A DNA stretch of 47,997 bases, taken from contig NZ_JAFFSU010000040.1 in NCBI RefSeq assembly GCF_017948455.1, positions 1 to 47,997 on the forward strand, written 5' to 3'. Shown here piece after piece: positions 30,567 through 38,831 of this stretch. The position numbers and the translations under genes were made by a program. The stretch comes from Streptomyces sp. GESEQ-4. GTDB lineage: Bacteria; Actinomycetota; Actinomycetes; Streptomycetales; Streptomycetaceae. Position 1 is the first letter of the stretch, and every line of letters starts with the position of its first letter. A model generated the notes under the pieces. That model did not search any database and had not been told where the DNA came from. It was given only the letters and a program-made list of their open reading frames with translations.

Positions 30567-33413
30567 TCACCGCACCTCCATCAATCCGCGCAGGAACTGT
30601 CCGGTGTAGGAATGCGGTTGGGCGGCCACCTGCTCGGGGGTGCCCTGGGCGATGACCGTGCCACCCCGGTGGCCGCCCTCCGGCCCCAGGTCGATCAGCC
30701 AGTCGGCGGTCTTGATCACATCGAGGTTGTGCTCGATGACGACGACCGTATTGCCGGCGTCGACGAGCCGGTGAAGGACCTCCAGCAGCTTGCGTATGTC
30801 GTCGGCGTGCAGTCCGGTAGTGGGTTCGTCGAGCACATAGAGGGTGCGCCCACGAGTGCGGCGCTGCAGCTCGGCGGCGAGTTTGACGCGTTGCGCCTCG
30901 CCGCCGGACAGGGTCGTGGCCGCCTGGCCGAGCTTGACGTAGCCGAGTCCGACATCGTGCAGGGTGCGCAGGTGCCGGGAGATGATCTGGTGCCCGTCCA
31001 GGAAGTCCAGGCTCTCCTCGACGGTCATGGCCAGTACGTCCGCGATGGACTTGCCCTTGTAGTGCACGTCCAGCGTCTCGCGGTTGTACTGGGCTCCGTT
31101 GCACACCTCGCACAGGACGTACACGTCCGGCAGGAAGTTCATCTCGACCTTGAGGGTGCCGTCGCCGTAACAGTGCTCGCAGCGGCCCCCCTTGAGGTTG
31201 AAGGAGAACCGGCCGGGCTGGTAGCCACGGACCTTCGCCTCCGGGGTCTGGGCGAACAGCTTGCGCAGGTGGTCGAAGACACCCGTGTACGTCGCCGGGT
31301 TGGAGCGCGGGCTGCGGCCGATAGGCGACTGGTCGACCTGGACGACCTTGTCGACGTGCTCGGTGCCGGTGATGGTGCGGTGCCGGCCGGGCACCTTGTG
31401 AGCGCGGTGGAGGTACTTGGCCAGCGCGGTGTGGAGAATGTCGTTGACCAGCGTGGACTTGCCGGAGCCGGAGACGCCCGTGACCGCGGTGAACAGGCCG
31501 AGCGGGAAGGACACCGTCACGTTCTTCAGGTTGTGCTCGGTCGCGTCGTGCACCGACAGTTCGCGGCCCTGTGTGGGGGGTCTGCGCTGCTGCGGCAGCG
31601 GAATCTGGCGGCGGCCGGACAGATACGCCCCTGTCAGTGAGGTGGGATGCTCCAGCAGCTCCCGCGTCGTCCCGGAGTGCACCACGTGCCCGCCGTGTTC
31701 TCCGGCTCCCGGACCGATGTCCACCACCCAGTCGGCCACCCTCATGGTGTCCTCATCGTGTTCGACGACGATCACGGTGTTGCCCCGGTCCCGCAGCCGC
31801 AGCAGCGTCTCGATCAGCCGCCGGTTGTCCCGCTGGTGCAGGCCCACGCTCGGTTCGTCCAACACGTACAGGACACCGGCCAGTCCCGCGCCGATCTGCG
31901 TGGCCAAGCGGATGCGCTGTGCCTCCCCGCCCGACAGACTCGCGGCGGGCCGGTCCAGCGACAGGTAGTCGAGCCCGACGTCGAGCAGGAACCGCAGCCG
32001 CTCGCCGATCTCCGCGAGGACCGCCTCGGCCACCCGGCGCTCCCAGCCCTCCAGCGACAACGTACTCATGAACGCGGCGAGTTCGTCCATCGGCAACGCG
32101 GTCAGCTCGGCTATGGTGCGTCCGCCCACAGTGACGGCCAGCACGCCGGGCCGCAGACGCGCGCCTCCGCAGGCCGAGCAGGGCACGTCGCGCAGGTAGC
32201 CGCCGAAACGGCTTGGGGAGTCCTCACCCGAGGCCTGCGCATGGCGCCGTTCGATGTGCGGGATCACCCCCTCGTACCCGGTGCGGTGGGACCGCTCGCG
32301 CCCGAGCCGATTCCGGTACGCGAGGTGCAGCTGCCCCGGCGTGCCGTACAGCACCTTCTTCCGGATCTCAGCGGGCAGTTGACCCCACGGCGTGGCGGTG
32401 CTGAAGCCGAGCTCGGCCGCCAACGCTTCGAGGAGCCGGGCGAAGTAGTCGGCGCCACTGGTGTTCGTCCACGCCGCGATGGCGCCCCCGGCGAGCGACT
32501 TCTCCGTGTCCGGTACGACGAGTCCCGGATCGACCTCTGTACGCGAGCCGAGCCCGGTGCACTGCGGGCACGCGCCCCAGGGAGCGTTGAAGGAGAACAG
32601 GCGCGGCTCCAGCGCCTCCAGACCGATGTCATGGGCCTGCGGGCAGGCCATCTTCTCCGAGAACCTCACCTCCCGCTCGGGATCGGAGGTGTCGAGGTCC
32701 ACGAAGTCGACGCACACAACACCGCCGGCGAGACCGAGAGCCGTCTCGACGGACTCGGTCAGGCGCTGCCGGATCCCCGGCTTGACGGCCAGCCGGTCCA
32801 CAACGACGTCAATGGAATGCCCCTTGCCCTTGTCCAGCGCCGGCGGCCTGCTCAGCGGAAGGACCGTGCCGTCCACCCGCACCCGGCTGAAACCGTCAGC
32901 CGTCAACTGGCGAAAGACCTCTGTGTGTCCGCCCTTGCGGTCGCGCACAACCGGGGCCAGCACCTGGATGCGTATACCCTCGCCCTTCGCCAGAAGCCGG
33001 TCCACTATCCGCTGCGGCGTCTGGCGGCTGACCGGCTCCCCGCACTGCGGGCAGTGGGGGCGGCCGACACGGGCGTACAGCAGACGCAGGTGGTCGTAGA
33101 CCTCCGTGATGGTGCCGACCGTCGAGCGCGGATTGCGGCCGGTCGTCTTCTGGCCGATCGCGATGGCGGGGGAGAGTCCCTCGATGACGTCGACGTCCGG
33201 CTTGTCCAACTGTCCCAGAAACTGGCGTGCGTACGCCGAGAGCGACTCGACATAGCGGCGCTGACCTTCGGCGAAAATGGTGTCGAAAGCCAGGCTCGAC
33301 TTTCCCGACCCCGATACTCCAGTGAAAACGATGAGCGCGTCTCTGGGGAAATCGACAGAGACGTCACGAAGATTATGCTGGCGAGCGCCCTTGATGACGA
33401 TGCGGTCTATCAC
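30567..33413 (-). CDS. uvrA: UvrA paralogue, excinuclease ABC subunit A
   Basis: A 948-residue ABC-type DNA-damage sensor. Two Walker A motifs (TGVSGSGKSS at about 31-40 and TGVSGSGKST near 640) and two signatures (LSGGEAQRIRLA and LSGGEAQRVKLA) are intact. The UvrB-binding region is present (about 120-230), unlike in UvrA2 proteins. The C-terminal zinc finger is complete (CEHC and CEVC). In the middle one, the first pair is CPQAHD in place of CxxC, so that finger is damaged. GTG 33413 aligns with the family start; GTG 33437 is possible. Such paralogues act as self-resistance proteins against DNA-damaging metabolites. It is co-transcribed with the sigma factor. Confidence 0.93.
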   Translation of the reverse strand: MIDRIVIKGARQHNLRDVSVDFPRDALIVFTGVSGSGKSSLAFDTIFAEGQRRYVESLSAYARQFLGQLDKPDVDVIEGLSPAIAIGQKTTGRNPRSTVGTITEVYDHLRLLYARVGRPHCPQCGEPVSRQTPQRIVDRLLAKGEGIRIQVLAPVVRDRKGGHTEVFRQLTADGFSRVRVDGTVLPLSRPPALDKGKGHSIDVVVDRLAVKPGIRQRLTESVETALGLAGGVVCVDFVDLDTSDPEREVRFSEKMACPQAHDIGLEALEPRLFSFNAPWGACPQCTGLGSRTEVDPGLVVPDTEKSLAGGAIAAWTNTSGADYFARLLEALAAELGFSTATPWGQLPAEIRKKVLYGTPGQLHLAYRNRLGRERSHRTGYEGVIPHIERRHAQASGEDSPSRFGGYLRDVPCSACGGARLRPGVLAVTVGGRTIAELTALPMDELAAFMSTLSLEGWERRVAEAVLAEIGERLRFLLDVGLDYLSLDRPAASLSGGEAQRIRLATQIGAGLAGVLYVLDEPSVGLHQRDNRRLIETLLRLRDRGNTVIVVEHDEDTMRVADWVVDIGPGAGEHGGHVVHSGTTRELLEHPTSLTGAYLSGRRQIPLPQQRRPPTQGRELSVHDATEHNLKNVTVSFPLGLFTAVTGVSGSGKSTLVNDILHTALAKYLHRAHKVPGRHRTITGTEHVDKVVQVDQSPIGRSPRSNPATYTGVFDHLRKLFAQTPEAKVRGYQPGRFSFNLKGGRCEHCYGDGTLKVEMNFLPDVYVLCEVCNGAQYNRETLDVHYKGKSIADVLAMTVEESLDFLDGHQIISRHLRTLHDVGLGYVKLGQAATTLSGGEAQRVKLAAELQRRTRGRTLYVLDEPTTGLHADDIRKLLEVLHRLVDAGNTVVVIEHNLDVIKTADWLIDLGPEGGHRGGTVIAQGTPEQVAAQPHSYTGQFLRGLMEVR

Positions 33414-33695
33414 GCCGTCGGAGCCTAGCGCACACACAGACGTAGGGTTACCGAATCGTTATCGAAGCATTTTCGTCGGGCTTTGATGCTTGACGACAGG
33501 GTGCCGACTGTGAGCACAGCGTGAAGGATTTCGACAATTGAGCAGACGGGGTCGCAGGTGTCAAGACATGCGGAGATCACAGTTTTGATGGCGCATCCGC
33601 TGTCCTTCCCGTATGTGGTGGAGCGCTATGTTCCAGAGGGTTGATCCCGTGAGGGAGTCACGTTTGCGGCGACGTTGACACGGTGGAGGAATCGT

Positions 33696-34262
33696 ATGCG
33701 GACAAGTTCGCTCGACGGCACAGCAATCGAATACCGCGCCACAGGGGAGGGGGCGCTGGGTGTGATTTTCGTTCACGGCTGGAACTCTACGGGCCAGTTC
33801 TGGGACCACACTCTGCGGCACCTTCCGTCACATGGACGCACATTCACTACTGTCGACCTTCGCGGCCACGGCGGTTCCGCGGCCAAAGGGCTCGATCATT
33901 CCGTGCAGCGTACGCCGAGGACATTCTCTCGGTTGCAGATGATGCTGGTTTCGAGCAGTTCGTCACCGTGGCCCACAGTATGGGCGCGAAGTACGCGCAG
34001 TATCTGCGCATACTCGCACCTGAACGACTGCTCGGGCAGATAGCAATTACACCGACCCCGTCGACTTCCGCCGAAGGAACCGTGGCCGAGGAGGACGTGT
34101 CTTTCATGGCCGGGAAGTCCGGTGATCCTGATGCGATGGTCGAGTTGTTCGGCGAAATCACCAGGCACCCCTTGTCAGAGAAAGCGGTACGACCCCTCGC
34201 CGAAGCCGCCGCGGGCCTGTCTGGTGACGTGCTTGCGCATGGTGCCCCCGGCACGTTCGTTG
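33696..34262 (+). pseudogene. Alpha/beta hydrolase, frameshifted and 3'-truncated
   Basis: GGAGG precedes ATG 33696. The first 65-70 codons hold the oxyanion-side motif VIFVHGWNSTGQFWD and DLRGHGGS. Near 33900 the frame shifts; the remainder is in another frame with AYAEDILSVADD and the nucleophile elbow VAHSMGAKYAQ. The C-terminus, where the catalytic His should be, is lost near a 56-bp palindrome at 34265. Upstream, 33438-33695 is the divergent region shared with uvrA; I see no convincing LexA-type box in it. Confidence 0.75.
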
Positions 34263-34264
34263 GC

Positions 34265-34320
34265 GGCCCGGTACTCCCGAGGGCGGCGCCCCGGGGCGCC
34301 GCCCTCGGGAGTACCGGGCC
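34265..34320. terminator. 56-bp perfect palindrome, probable bidirectional terminator
   Basis: The sequence from 34265 to 34320 equals its own reverse complement; each 28-base arm starts GGCCCGGTACTCCCGAGGGC. It lies between the truncated hydrolase and the convergent marR gene (stop at 34348). It has no loop bases, so the RNA hairpin must open a few pairs at the tip. Confidence 0.7.
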
Positions 34321-34347
34321 TTGAACACCGCGCTTGTACGGCAGGGC

Positions 34348-34818
34348 TCACCTCGACTCCGCCGGCAGGGCACGCAGGTGCTCGATCTGTCGCCGGGCGA
34401 GTTCGGTGGTGCGGCGCATGTGGCGGCCGAGCAGGGCCAGTTCCTGTTCGGTGTAGCCGTCGAGCATCGCCTGCCAGCCCTCGTCGAGCGAGTTCCAGAA
34501 CTCGCCGAAGCGCTGCATGGCGGCGGCCACCGGCTCGACCAGCACCCGTCGCCGGTCCTGCTCGTCCCGCCTCCGGATGACGTACCCGGCCTTCTCCAGG
34601 CGGTCGACCAGCCTGGTCGCCGAGCCACTGGTGAGGCCGGTCAGCTCGGCGATCCTGCCTGTCGTGCAGGGGCCCGGCTCGATGTCGAGCAGGTTGAGGC
34701 ACTGCACGTCCGTCGAGTGCAACCCCAGGTGGTCGGCCACCGCCTGGTTGAACAGCACATAGGAGGCCAGATACCGCCGGGAGTCCAACTCCCACGTCGG
34801 CCGATGACCTAGGGGCAC
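34348..34818 (-). CDS. MarR-family regulator carried by the transposon
   Basis: A 156-residue winged-helix repressor. The DNA-binding part is plain: TTGRIAELTGLTSGSATRLVDRL (recognition region) and the wing RRRDEQDRRRVLV. GTG 34818 was chosen because GAGGAG lies 6 nt upstream; the frame is open further back. It is divergent from an NmrA-like gene with only 36 bp between starts, the standard layout for a MarR sensor and its target. It is strikingly similar to the host MarR protein that this transposon interrupts, from SRRYLASYVLFNQAVAD to the C-terminus. Confidence 0.92.
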   Translation of the reverse strand: MPLGHRPTWELDSRRYLASYVLFNQAVADHLGLHSTDVQCLNLLDIEPGPCTTGRIAELTGLTSGSATRLVDRLEKAGYVIRRRDEQDRRRVLVEPVAAAMQRFGEFWNSLDEGWQAMLDGYTEQELALLGRHMRRTTELARRQIEHLRALPAESR

Positions 34819-34835
34819 GATCCGCTCCTCAATGT

Positions 34836-34848
34836 CTGCGCAACGCAG
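34836..34848. promoter_or_regulatory. Candidate MarR operator between marR and the NmrA-like gene
   Basis: An inverted repeat CTGCG-CAA-CGCAG (34836-34848) occupies the centre of the 36-bp divergent gap. CAGGCAAT occurs as a direct repeat on either side of the NmrA gene start. Binding here would cover both start regions. Inference from position and symmetry. Confidence 0.45.
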
Positions 34849-34854
34849 GCAATC

Positions 34855-35772
34855 ATGTATGTTCACTGCATGACACAGGCAATTTATCAGCCCGTCGTCG
34901 CTGTCACCGGCGCGACCGGCGTCCAGGGCGGCGCCACCGCTCGGGCCCTGCTCAGCCACGGGTCACGGGTCCGCGCGCTGACCCGTAACCCGTCGTCGGC
35001 GGCCGCAGAGGAATTGCGCCGGCTCGGCGCGGAGGTTGCGTACGCCGACTTCGACGACCGCGCCGGCCTGGATGCCGCGCTCGACGGAGCCGATGCGCTG
35101 TTCGCGATGTCCACGCCCTACGTTGTCGATGTCGACGCGGAGCTGCGGCAGGCGTTCGCGCTGCTCGACGCCGCCGCCGCGAGCGACGCCGTCCGGCACA
35201 TCGTGTTCACCTCTGCCGCCAACGCGGACCGCGGCACCGGCATCCCCCACTTCGACAGCAAGTACCGCGTCGAACTGCGTCTGCGGGACCTGGGCATCCC
35301 CTGGACGGTCATCGCCCCGGGTAACTTCATGGACAACTACACCGGCGAGTCGACGATGAGCGGCCTGCGCGAAGGCCGGTTCGCCCTGCCTCTGCCCGCA
35401 GACATGCCGCTGCCGTTCATCCCGGCCGCCGACATCGGCGCGTTCGCGGCGCTCGTCCTGCGACACCCCGAGGAGTTCGCCGGGCGGCGCATCGACCTGG
35501 CGTCCGACCGCTTGACGTGTGCGGAGATCGCCGAGATCTTCTCCGGCGTCTGCGGCCGTCCGATCGAGTTCGCGACGGTCCCCTTCGACCAGGTCGATGC
35601 GCACTCATCCGATCTGGCCGCCATGTTCCGCTACCTCACCGTCAAGGGCATGGACGTGGATGTCGAGGGCCTGCGCAGTGACCACCCCGAGGTGGCCTGG
35701 CAGACCTTCGCCGACTGGGCGGCGGCGCGGGACTGGAATCTGGCGAGCCCTGAAGCCCGCCCTCGTACGTGA
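34855..35772 (+). CDS. NmrA-like/atypical SDR NAD(P)-binding protein
   Basis: A 305-residue Rossmann-fold protein. The nucleotide-binding motif VTGATGVQGG (17-26) and ALTRNPSSAAAEELRRLGAEV are typical of NmrA/HSCARG proteins, which serve as redox sensors or as NAD(P)H-dependent quinone reductases. FTSAANADRGTGIPHFDSKYRVE and PGNFMDNY are family segments. The start could be ATG 34855 (weak AGG upstream) or ATG 34870, the latter being the more usual length. It is the first gene of the rightward set after the divergent MarR. Confidence 0.88.
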   Translation: MYVHCMTQAIYQPVVAVTGATGVQGGATARALLSHGSRVRALTRNPSSAAAEELRRLGAEVAYADFDDRAGLDAALDGADALFAMSTPYVVDVDAELRQAFALLDAAAASDAVRHIVFTSAANADRGTGIPHFDSKYRVELRLRDLGIPWTVIAPGNFMDNYTGESTMSGLREGRFALPLPADMPLPFIPAADIGAFAALVLRHPEEFAGRRIDLASDRLTCAEIAEIFSGVCGRPIEFATVPFDQVDAHSSDLAAMFRYLTVKGMDVDVEGLRSDHPEVAWQTFADWAAARDWNLASPEARPRT

Positions 35773-36009
35773 CGGTCGTACGTCCCTCAGCAGGCGGGGA
35801 GTTCGTCACGATGCCGAGCACCCCGTCGTCGCCGGCGCACCGGGTCAACGTCACCTGATCCAGGCGTCAGCGCCACTGTTCCCATCGGCTTGGGCGAAGC
35901 ACGCTCAAGCGGCAATCCCCCCGTAAGACGCGGCACTGCCGCACGCCCAAAACCTGCCAGCCAGTCACCGGTAGCACTCGCACCACCGGAAACCATTGGG
36001 GTAACACAC

Positions 36010-36909
36010 ATGAACGAGCTCGAGTTCGGTGACGTCACGATCACCAGGGTCGAAGAGCTGCACGGCCCGAGCCTGCCCGCCGAGCAATTCCTCCCCGACC
36101 TGCCCGCGTCGGCCTGGCAGGAGAACCGCTCGATGCTGGTACCCGATCACCTCGGTGATCAGGACAACGTGGTCCAGGCCGCCATGCAGACCTGGCTGCT
36201 GCGCAGCGAGGGCAGGACGGTCCTGATCGACACCGGCGTCGGCAACGACAAGTCACGGCCCGCGGTCGCCGCGTGGGACCATCTGAAATCGAACTACCTC
36301 GAGAACCTCGCGTCGGCAGGCGTGCTGCCCGAGGACGTCGACCTGGTGATCAACACCCACCTGCACGTCGACCACGTCGGCTGGAACACCCGGCTGGTCG
36401 ACGGCGCCTGGGTACCCACCTTCCCCAACGCCACCTACCTGATGCCCAAGGCCGACTTCGAGTTCTTCTGGGACCCGGCCAACAACTCCGGCATCGCGGG
36501 CGGTGTCAACGAGAACGTCTTCGCCGACAGCATCGCTCCCGTCCACGCGGCGGGCCAGGTCCAGCTGTGGGAAGGCAGCCACACGATCGACGGGAACCTG
36601 CGGCTGGAAGACGCCGCAGGCCACACTCCGGGGACGAGCGTCGTCCTGCTGGAGTCCGAAGGCGACCGAGCCCTCTTCGCGGGTGACGTCCTGCACACCC
36701 CGTTGCAGGTCCTGCACCCGGACCACAACAGCTGCTTCTGCGAAGACCCGGTCCGTGCTCGCGCTACCCGGCGCAGGCTGCTCGGCTGGGCCGCGGACAC
36801 CAACGCCCTCGTGCTGCCCGCGCACTTCAGCGGTCACGGAGCACTGGAGGTGGCGAGCCGGGGCAACGAGTTCGAGATCAAGAACTGGGCGCCGTTCGCC
36901 CGGTACTGA
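36010..36909 (+). CDS. MBL-fold metallo-hydrolase (lactonase-like)
   Basis: A 299-residue enzyme with the dinuclear zinc site: HLHVDH (His117, His119, Asp121, His122), a further His in AGHTPG, Asp in FAGDVLH and His in LPAHFSGHG. It resembles the AHL-lactonase/methyl-parathion-hydrolase branch in its N-terminal segment and LIDTGVGND. There is no signal peptide, so it is cytosolic. GGGG lies about 8 nt before the ATG. It follows the NmrA gene by 237 bp and may share its control. Substrate not determined. Confidence 0.9.
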   Translation: MNELEFGDVTITRVEELHGPSLPAEQFLPDLPASAWQENRSMLVPDHLGDQDNVVQAAMQTWLLRSEGRTVLIDTGVGNDKSRPAVAAWDHLKSNYLENLASAGVLPEDVDLVINTHLHVDHVGWNTRLVDGAWVPTFPNATYLMPKADFEFFWDPANNSGIAGGVNENVFADSIAPVHAAGQVQLWEGSHTIDGNLRLEDAAGHTPGTSVVLLESEGDRALFAGDVLHTPLQVLHPDHNSCFCEDPVRARATRRRLLGWAADTNALVLPAHFSGHGALEVASRGNEFEIKNWAPFARY

Positions 36910-36979
36910 CAGCACGGTCGAAGGCCGTCACCCCGCTGTGGTGACGGCCTTCGACCCCGCACTTCGGCGAGGAAGTCCC

Positions 36980-37222
36980 ATGCCACCAACCGGTTCCGCG
37001 ATCGTCACCACCACCTCCGGCCCGATCCGCGGTCGCACACACGCGTACGGCACCAGCTACCTCTCGGTGAACCGGGCGCCCCCTGCCGGCGGCGCCCGGT
37101 TCACCGAGCCGCGCCCTCACCACGGGTGGACCGAGATCCGGGACGCGACGCAGCCAGGACCCGCGGCGTTGATCCTCAACGGGCGATCCCTGCCCGACGA
37201 CGTTGGGAGTTCGAGCGCATGA
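36980..37222 (+). pseudogene. Type B carboxylesterase, N-terminal fragment
   Basis: An 80-codon frame beginning MPPTGSAIVTTTSGPIRGR and including ARFTEPRPHHGWTEIRDAT, which are the first 60 residues of carboxylesterase/para-nitrobenzyl esterase proteins. The catalytic domain is absent. GAGGAAG precedes the ATG and its stop overlaps the start of the MFS gene (ATGA). It may now act only as a short leader that couples translation of the transporter. Confidence 0.65.
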
Positions 37223-38736
37223 CGGCACCGCTCATCAGGAAGCAGTTGGGGCTCCGGTCGGAGCGTGGACCCGTCCTGCTGGCGGTGATGCTGACCACCG
37301 GACTGGTCGCGCTGGACAGCACGATCATCGCCACAGCGGTGCCGTCCATCGTGCAGGACCTCGGCGGGTTCTCGCAGTTCCCGTGGCTGTTCTCGATCTA
37401 CCTGCTCACCCAGGCCGTGACGGTGCCGCTGTACGGGAAGTTCGCGGACGTCCTGGGACGCAAGCCGGTGATGTTCTTCGGCATCGGGGTGTTCCTGCTG
37501 GGCTCCGTGCTCTCCGGCGCGGCATGGTCCATGCCGGTGCTGATCGCCGCGCGCGCCATCCAGGGCATCGGGGCGGGCGCGGTGCAGCCGATGGGCATCA
37601 CGATGCTCGGCGATCTCTACACCGTGGCGGAGCGGGCGAAGGTCCAGGGCTACGTGACCAGCGTGTGGGCCGTGGCGTCGCTGATCGGGCCCGCGCTGGG
37701 CGGCGTGTTCTCCGACTACCTGTCGTGGCGGTGGATCTTCTTCATCAACGTGCCGCTGGGCGCGATCGCGATCGTGTTCCTCGCCCTGCGGTTCAAGGAG
37801 AACGTCGTCAAGCAGGTGCACAAGGTCGACTACCTCGGGGCGACCCTGCTCACGGTCGGCCTGCCGCTGGTGCTGCTCGGCCTGCTCGAAGGCGGCGTGG
37901 CGTGGGCCTGGGGATCGTGGCAGAGCCTGCTGGCGTTCGGCGCGGGCGGCCTGGTGCTGGTGGCGTTCGTGCTGGTGGAACGCCGGGTGGCCGAGCCGAT
38001 CCTGCCGATGTGGGTGTTCAAGCACCGGACGCTGATCGGCGGCAACCTCACCGCGCTGGTGGTGGGCGCGCTGCTGATGGGGCTGACGTCATACCTGCCG
38101 ACCTTCGTGGAGGGCGTGCTCGGCACGGGTGCGCTGGTCGCCGGGTTCGCGCTGGCCGCGCTGACGCTCGGCTGGCCCATCTCGGCCACGCTGGCGGGAC
38201 GGGTCTACCTGCGGATCGGGTTCCGCGACACGGCGCTGATCGGCAGCGCCTTCGTGGTCGTCGGCGCGGTGCTGATCGCGTTCCTGTCGCAGGAGTCCGC
38301 CGTGTGGGAGGCGGCGACGGGCGCGTTCGTGATGGGCGTGGGGCTCGGGCTGGTGTCCAGTCCCACGGTGATCGCCGTCCAGTCGACCGTCGGCTGGGAC
38401 CGCCGGGGCGTGGTGACCGCGACGAACATGTTCAGCCGCTCGCTGGGCAGCACCGTGGGGGTCGCCGTGTTCGGGGCCATCGCCAACGCGACCCTGGCGA
38501 ACCGCTTCGCCGAGCCTCCCGCCGACCTGGCGGGCCACCTGCCGTCGAGCGTGGACGCCACGACCATCGTGTTCGGCGGCCACGCCGACCCGACCTCACC
38601 CGTCGTGGTGTTCGTGCGGAGCGCCTTGGACGACGCGACCCACAACGTGTTCCTCGCCATGACGGTGGTCGCCGTGTGCAGCGCACTGACCGTACTGCTC
38701 ATGCCGCGCCGCACGCGGGAAATCACATTCGTCTGA
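37219..38736 (+). CDS. MFS drug efflux transporter, DHA2 (14-helix) family
   Basis: A 505-residue membrane exporter of the EmrB/QacA type. Motif D1 (LDSTIIATAVPSI, residues 32-44), motif A (GKFADVLGRKP, 73-83) and the antiporter motif C region (GPALGGVFSDYLSWRW) are intact. About 14 helices can be drawn. It uses the proton gradient to expel hydrophobic compounds. ATG 37219 overlaps the stop of the esterase fragment. The gene ends at the point where the tnsC stub starts on the other strand, so its arrival probably truncated tnsC. Confidence 0.92.
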   Translation: MTAPLIRKQLGLRSERGPVLLAVMLTTGLVALDSTIIATAVPSIVQDLGGFSQFPWLFSIYLLTQAVTVPLYGKFADVLGRKPVMFFGIGVFLLGSVLSGAAWSMPVLIAARAIQGIGAGAVQPMGITMLGDLYTVAERAKVQGYVTSVWAVASLIGPALGGVFSDYLSWRWIFFINVPLGAIAIVFLALRFKENVVKQVHKVDYLGATLLTVGLPLVLLGLLEGGVAWAWGSWQSLLAFGAGGLVLVAFVLVERRVAEPILPMWVFKHRTLIGGNLTALVVGALLMGLTSYLPTFVEGVLGTGALVAGFALAALTLGWPISATLAGRVYLRIGFRDTALIGSAFVVVGAVLIAFLSQESAVWEAATGAFVMGVGLGLVSSPTVIAVQSTVGWDRRGVVTATNMFSRSLGSTVGVAVFGAIANATLANRFAEPPADLAGHLPSSVDATTIVFGGHADPTSPVVVFVRSALDDATHNVFLAMTVVAVCSALTVLLMPRRTREITFV

Positions 38737-38831
38737 CATCGCGGCGGATGCCCGCCCAGGATCAACTCGGCGATCTTGGATCGTGAGGGCAGGCCCTCCA
38801 GCGGATCACTGTGGGAGAGGGCTCGGGTCAT
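38737..38831 (-). pseudogene. tnsC: tnsC (transposition AAA ATPase), N-terminal stub
   Basis: ATG 38831 overlaps the tnsB stop (ATGA), as expected for an operon. About 30 codons read MTRALSHSDPLEGLPSRSK then IAELILGGHPPR, resembling the opening of actinobacterial Tn7-like/TniB ATPases. Homology ends at the MFS gene's 3' end; no Walker motifs remain. Identification rests mainly on position after tnsB. Confidence 0.6.

Noticed and set aside
30567..33413. Housekeeping uvrA of the chromosome
   Set aside because: It lies inside the transposon, is shorter than usual streptomycete UvrA, and is paired with a sigma factor; a paralogue is more likely.
31647..33428. 593-codon open frame antisense to uvrA
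   Set aside because: Shadow of uvrA; no domain and unusual composition.
33414..33600. LexA/SOS box upstream of uvrA
   Set aside because: CGAAGCATTTTCG at about 33460 looks partly symmetrical but does not fit the actinobacterial GAAC-N4-GTTC spacing.
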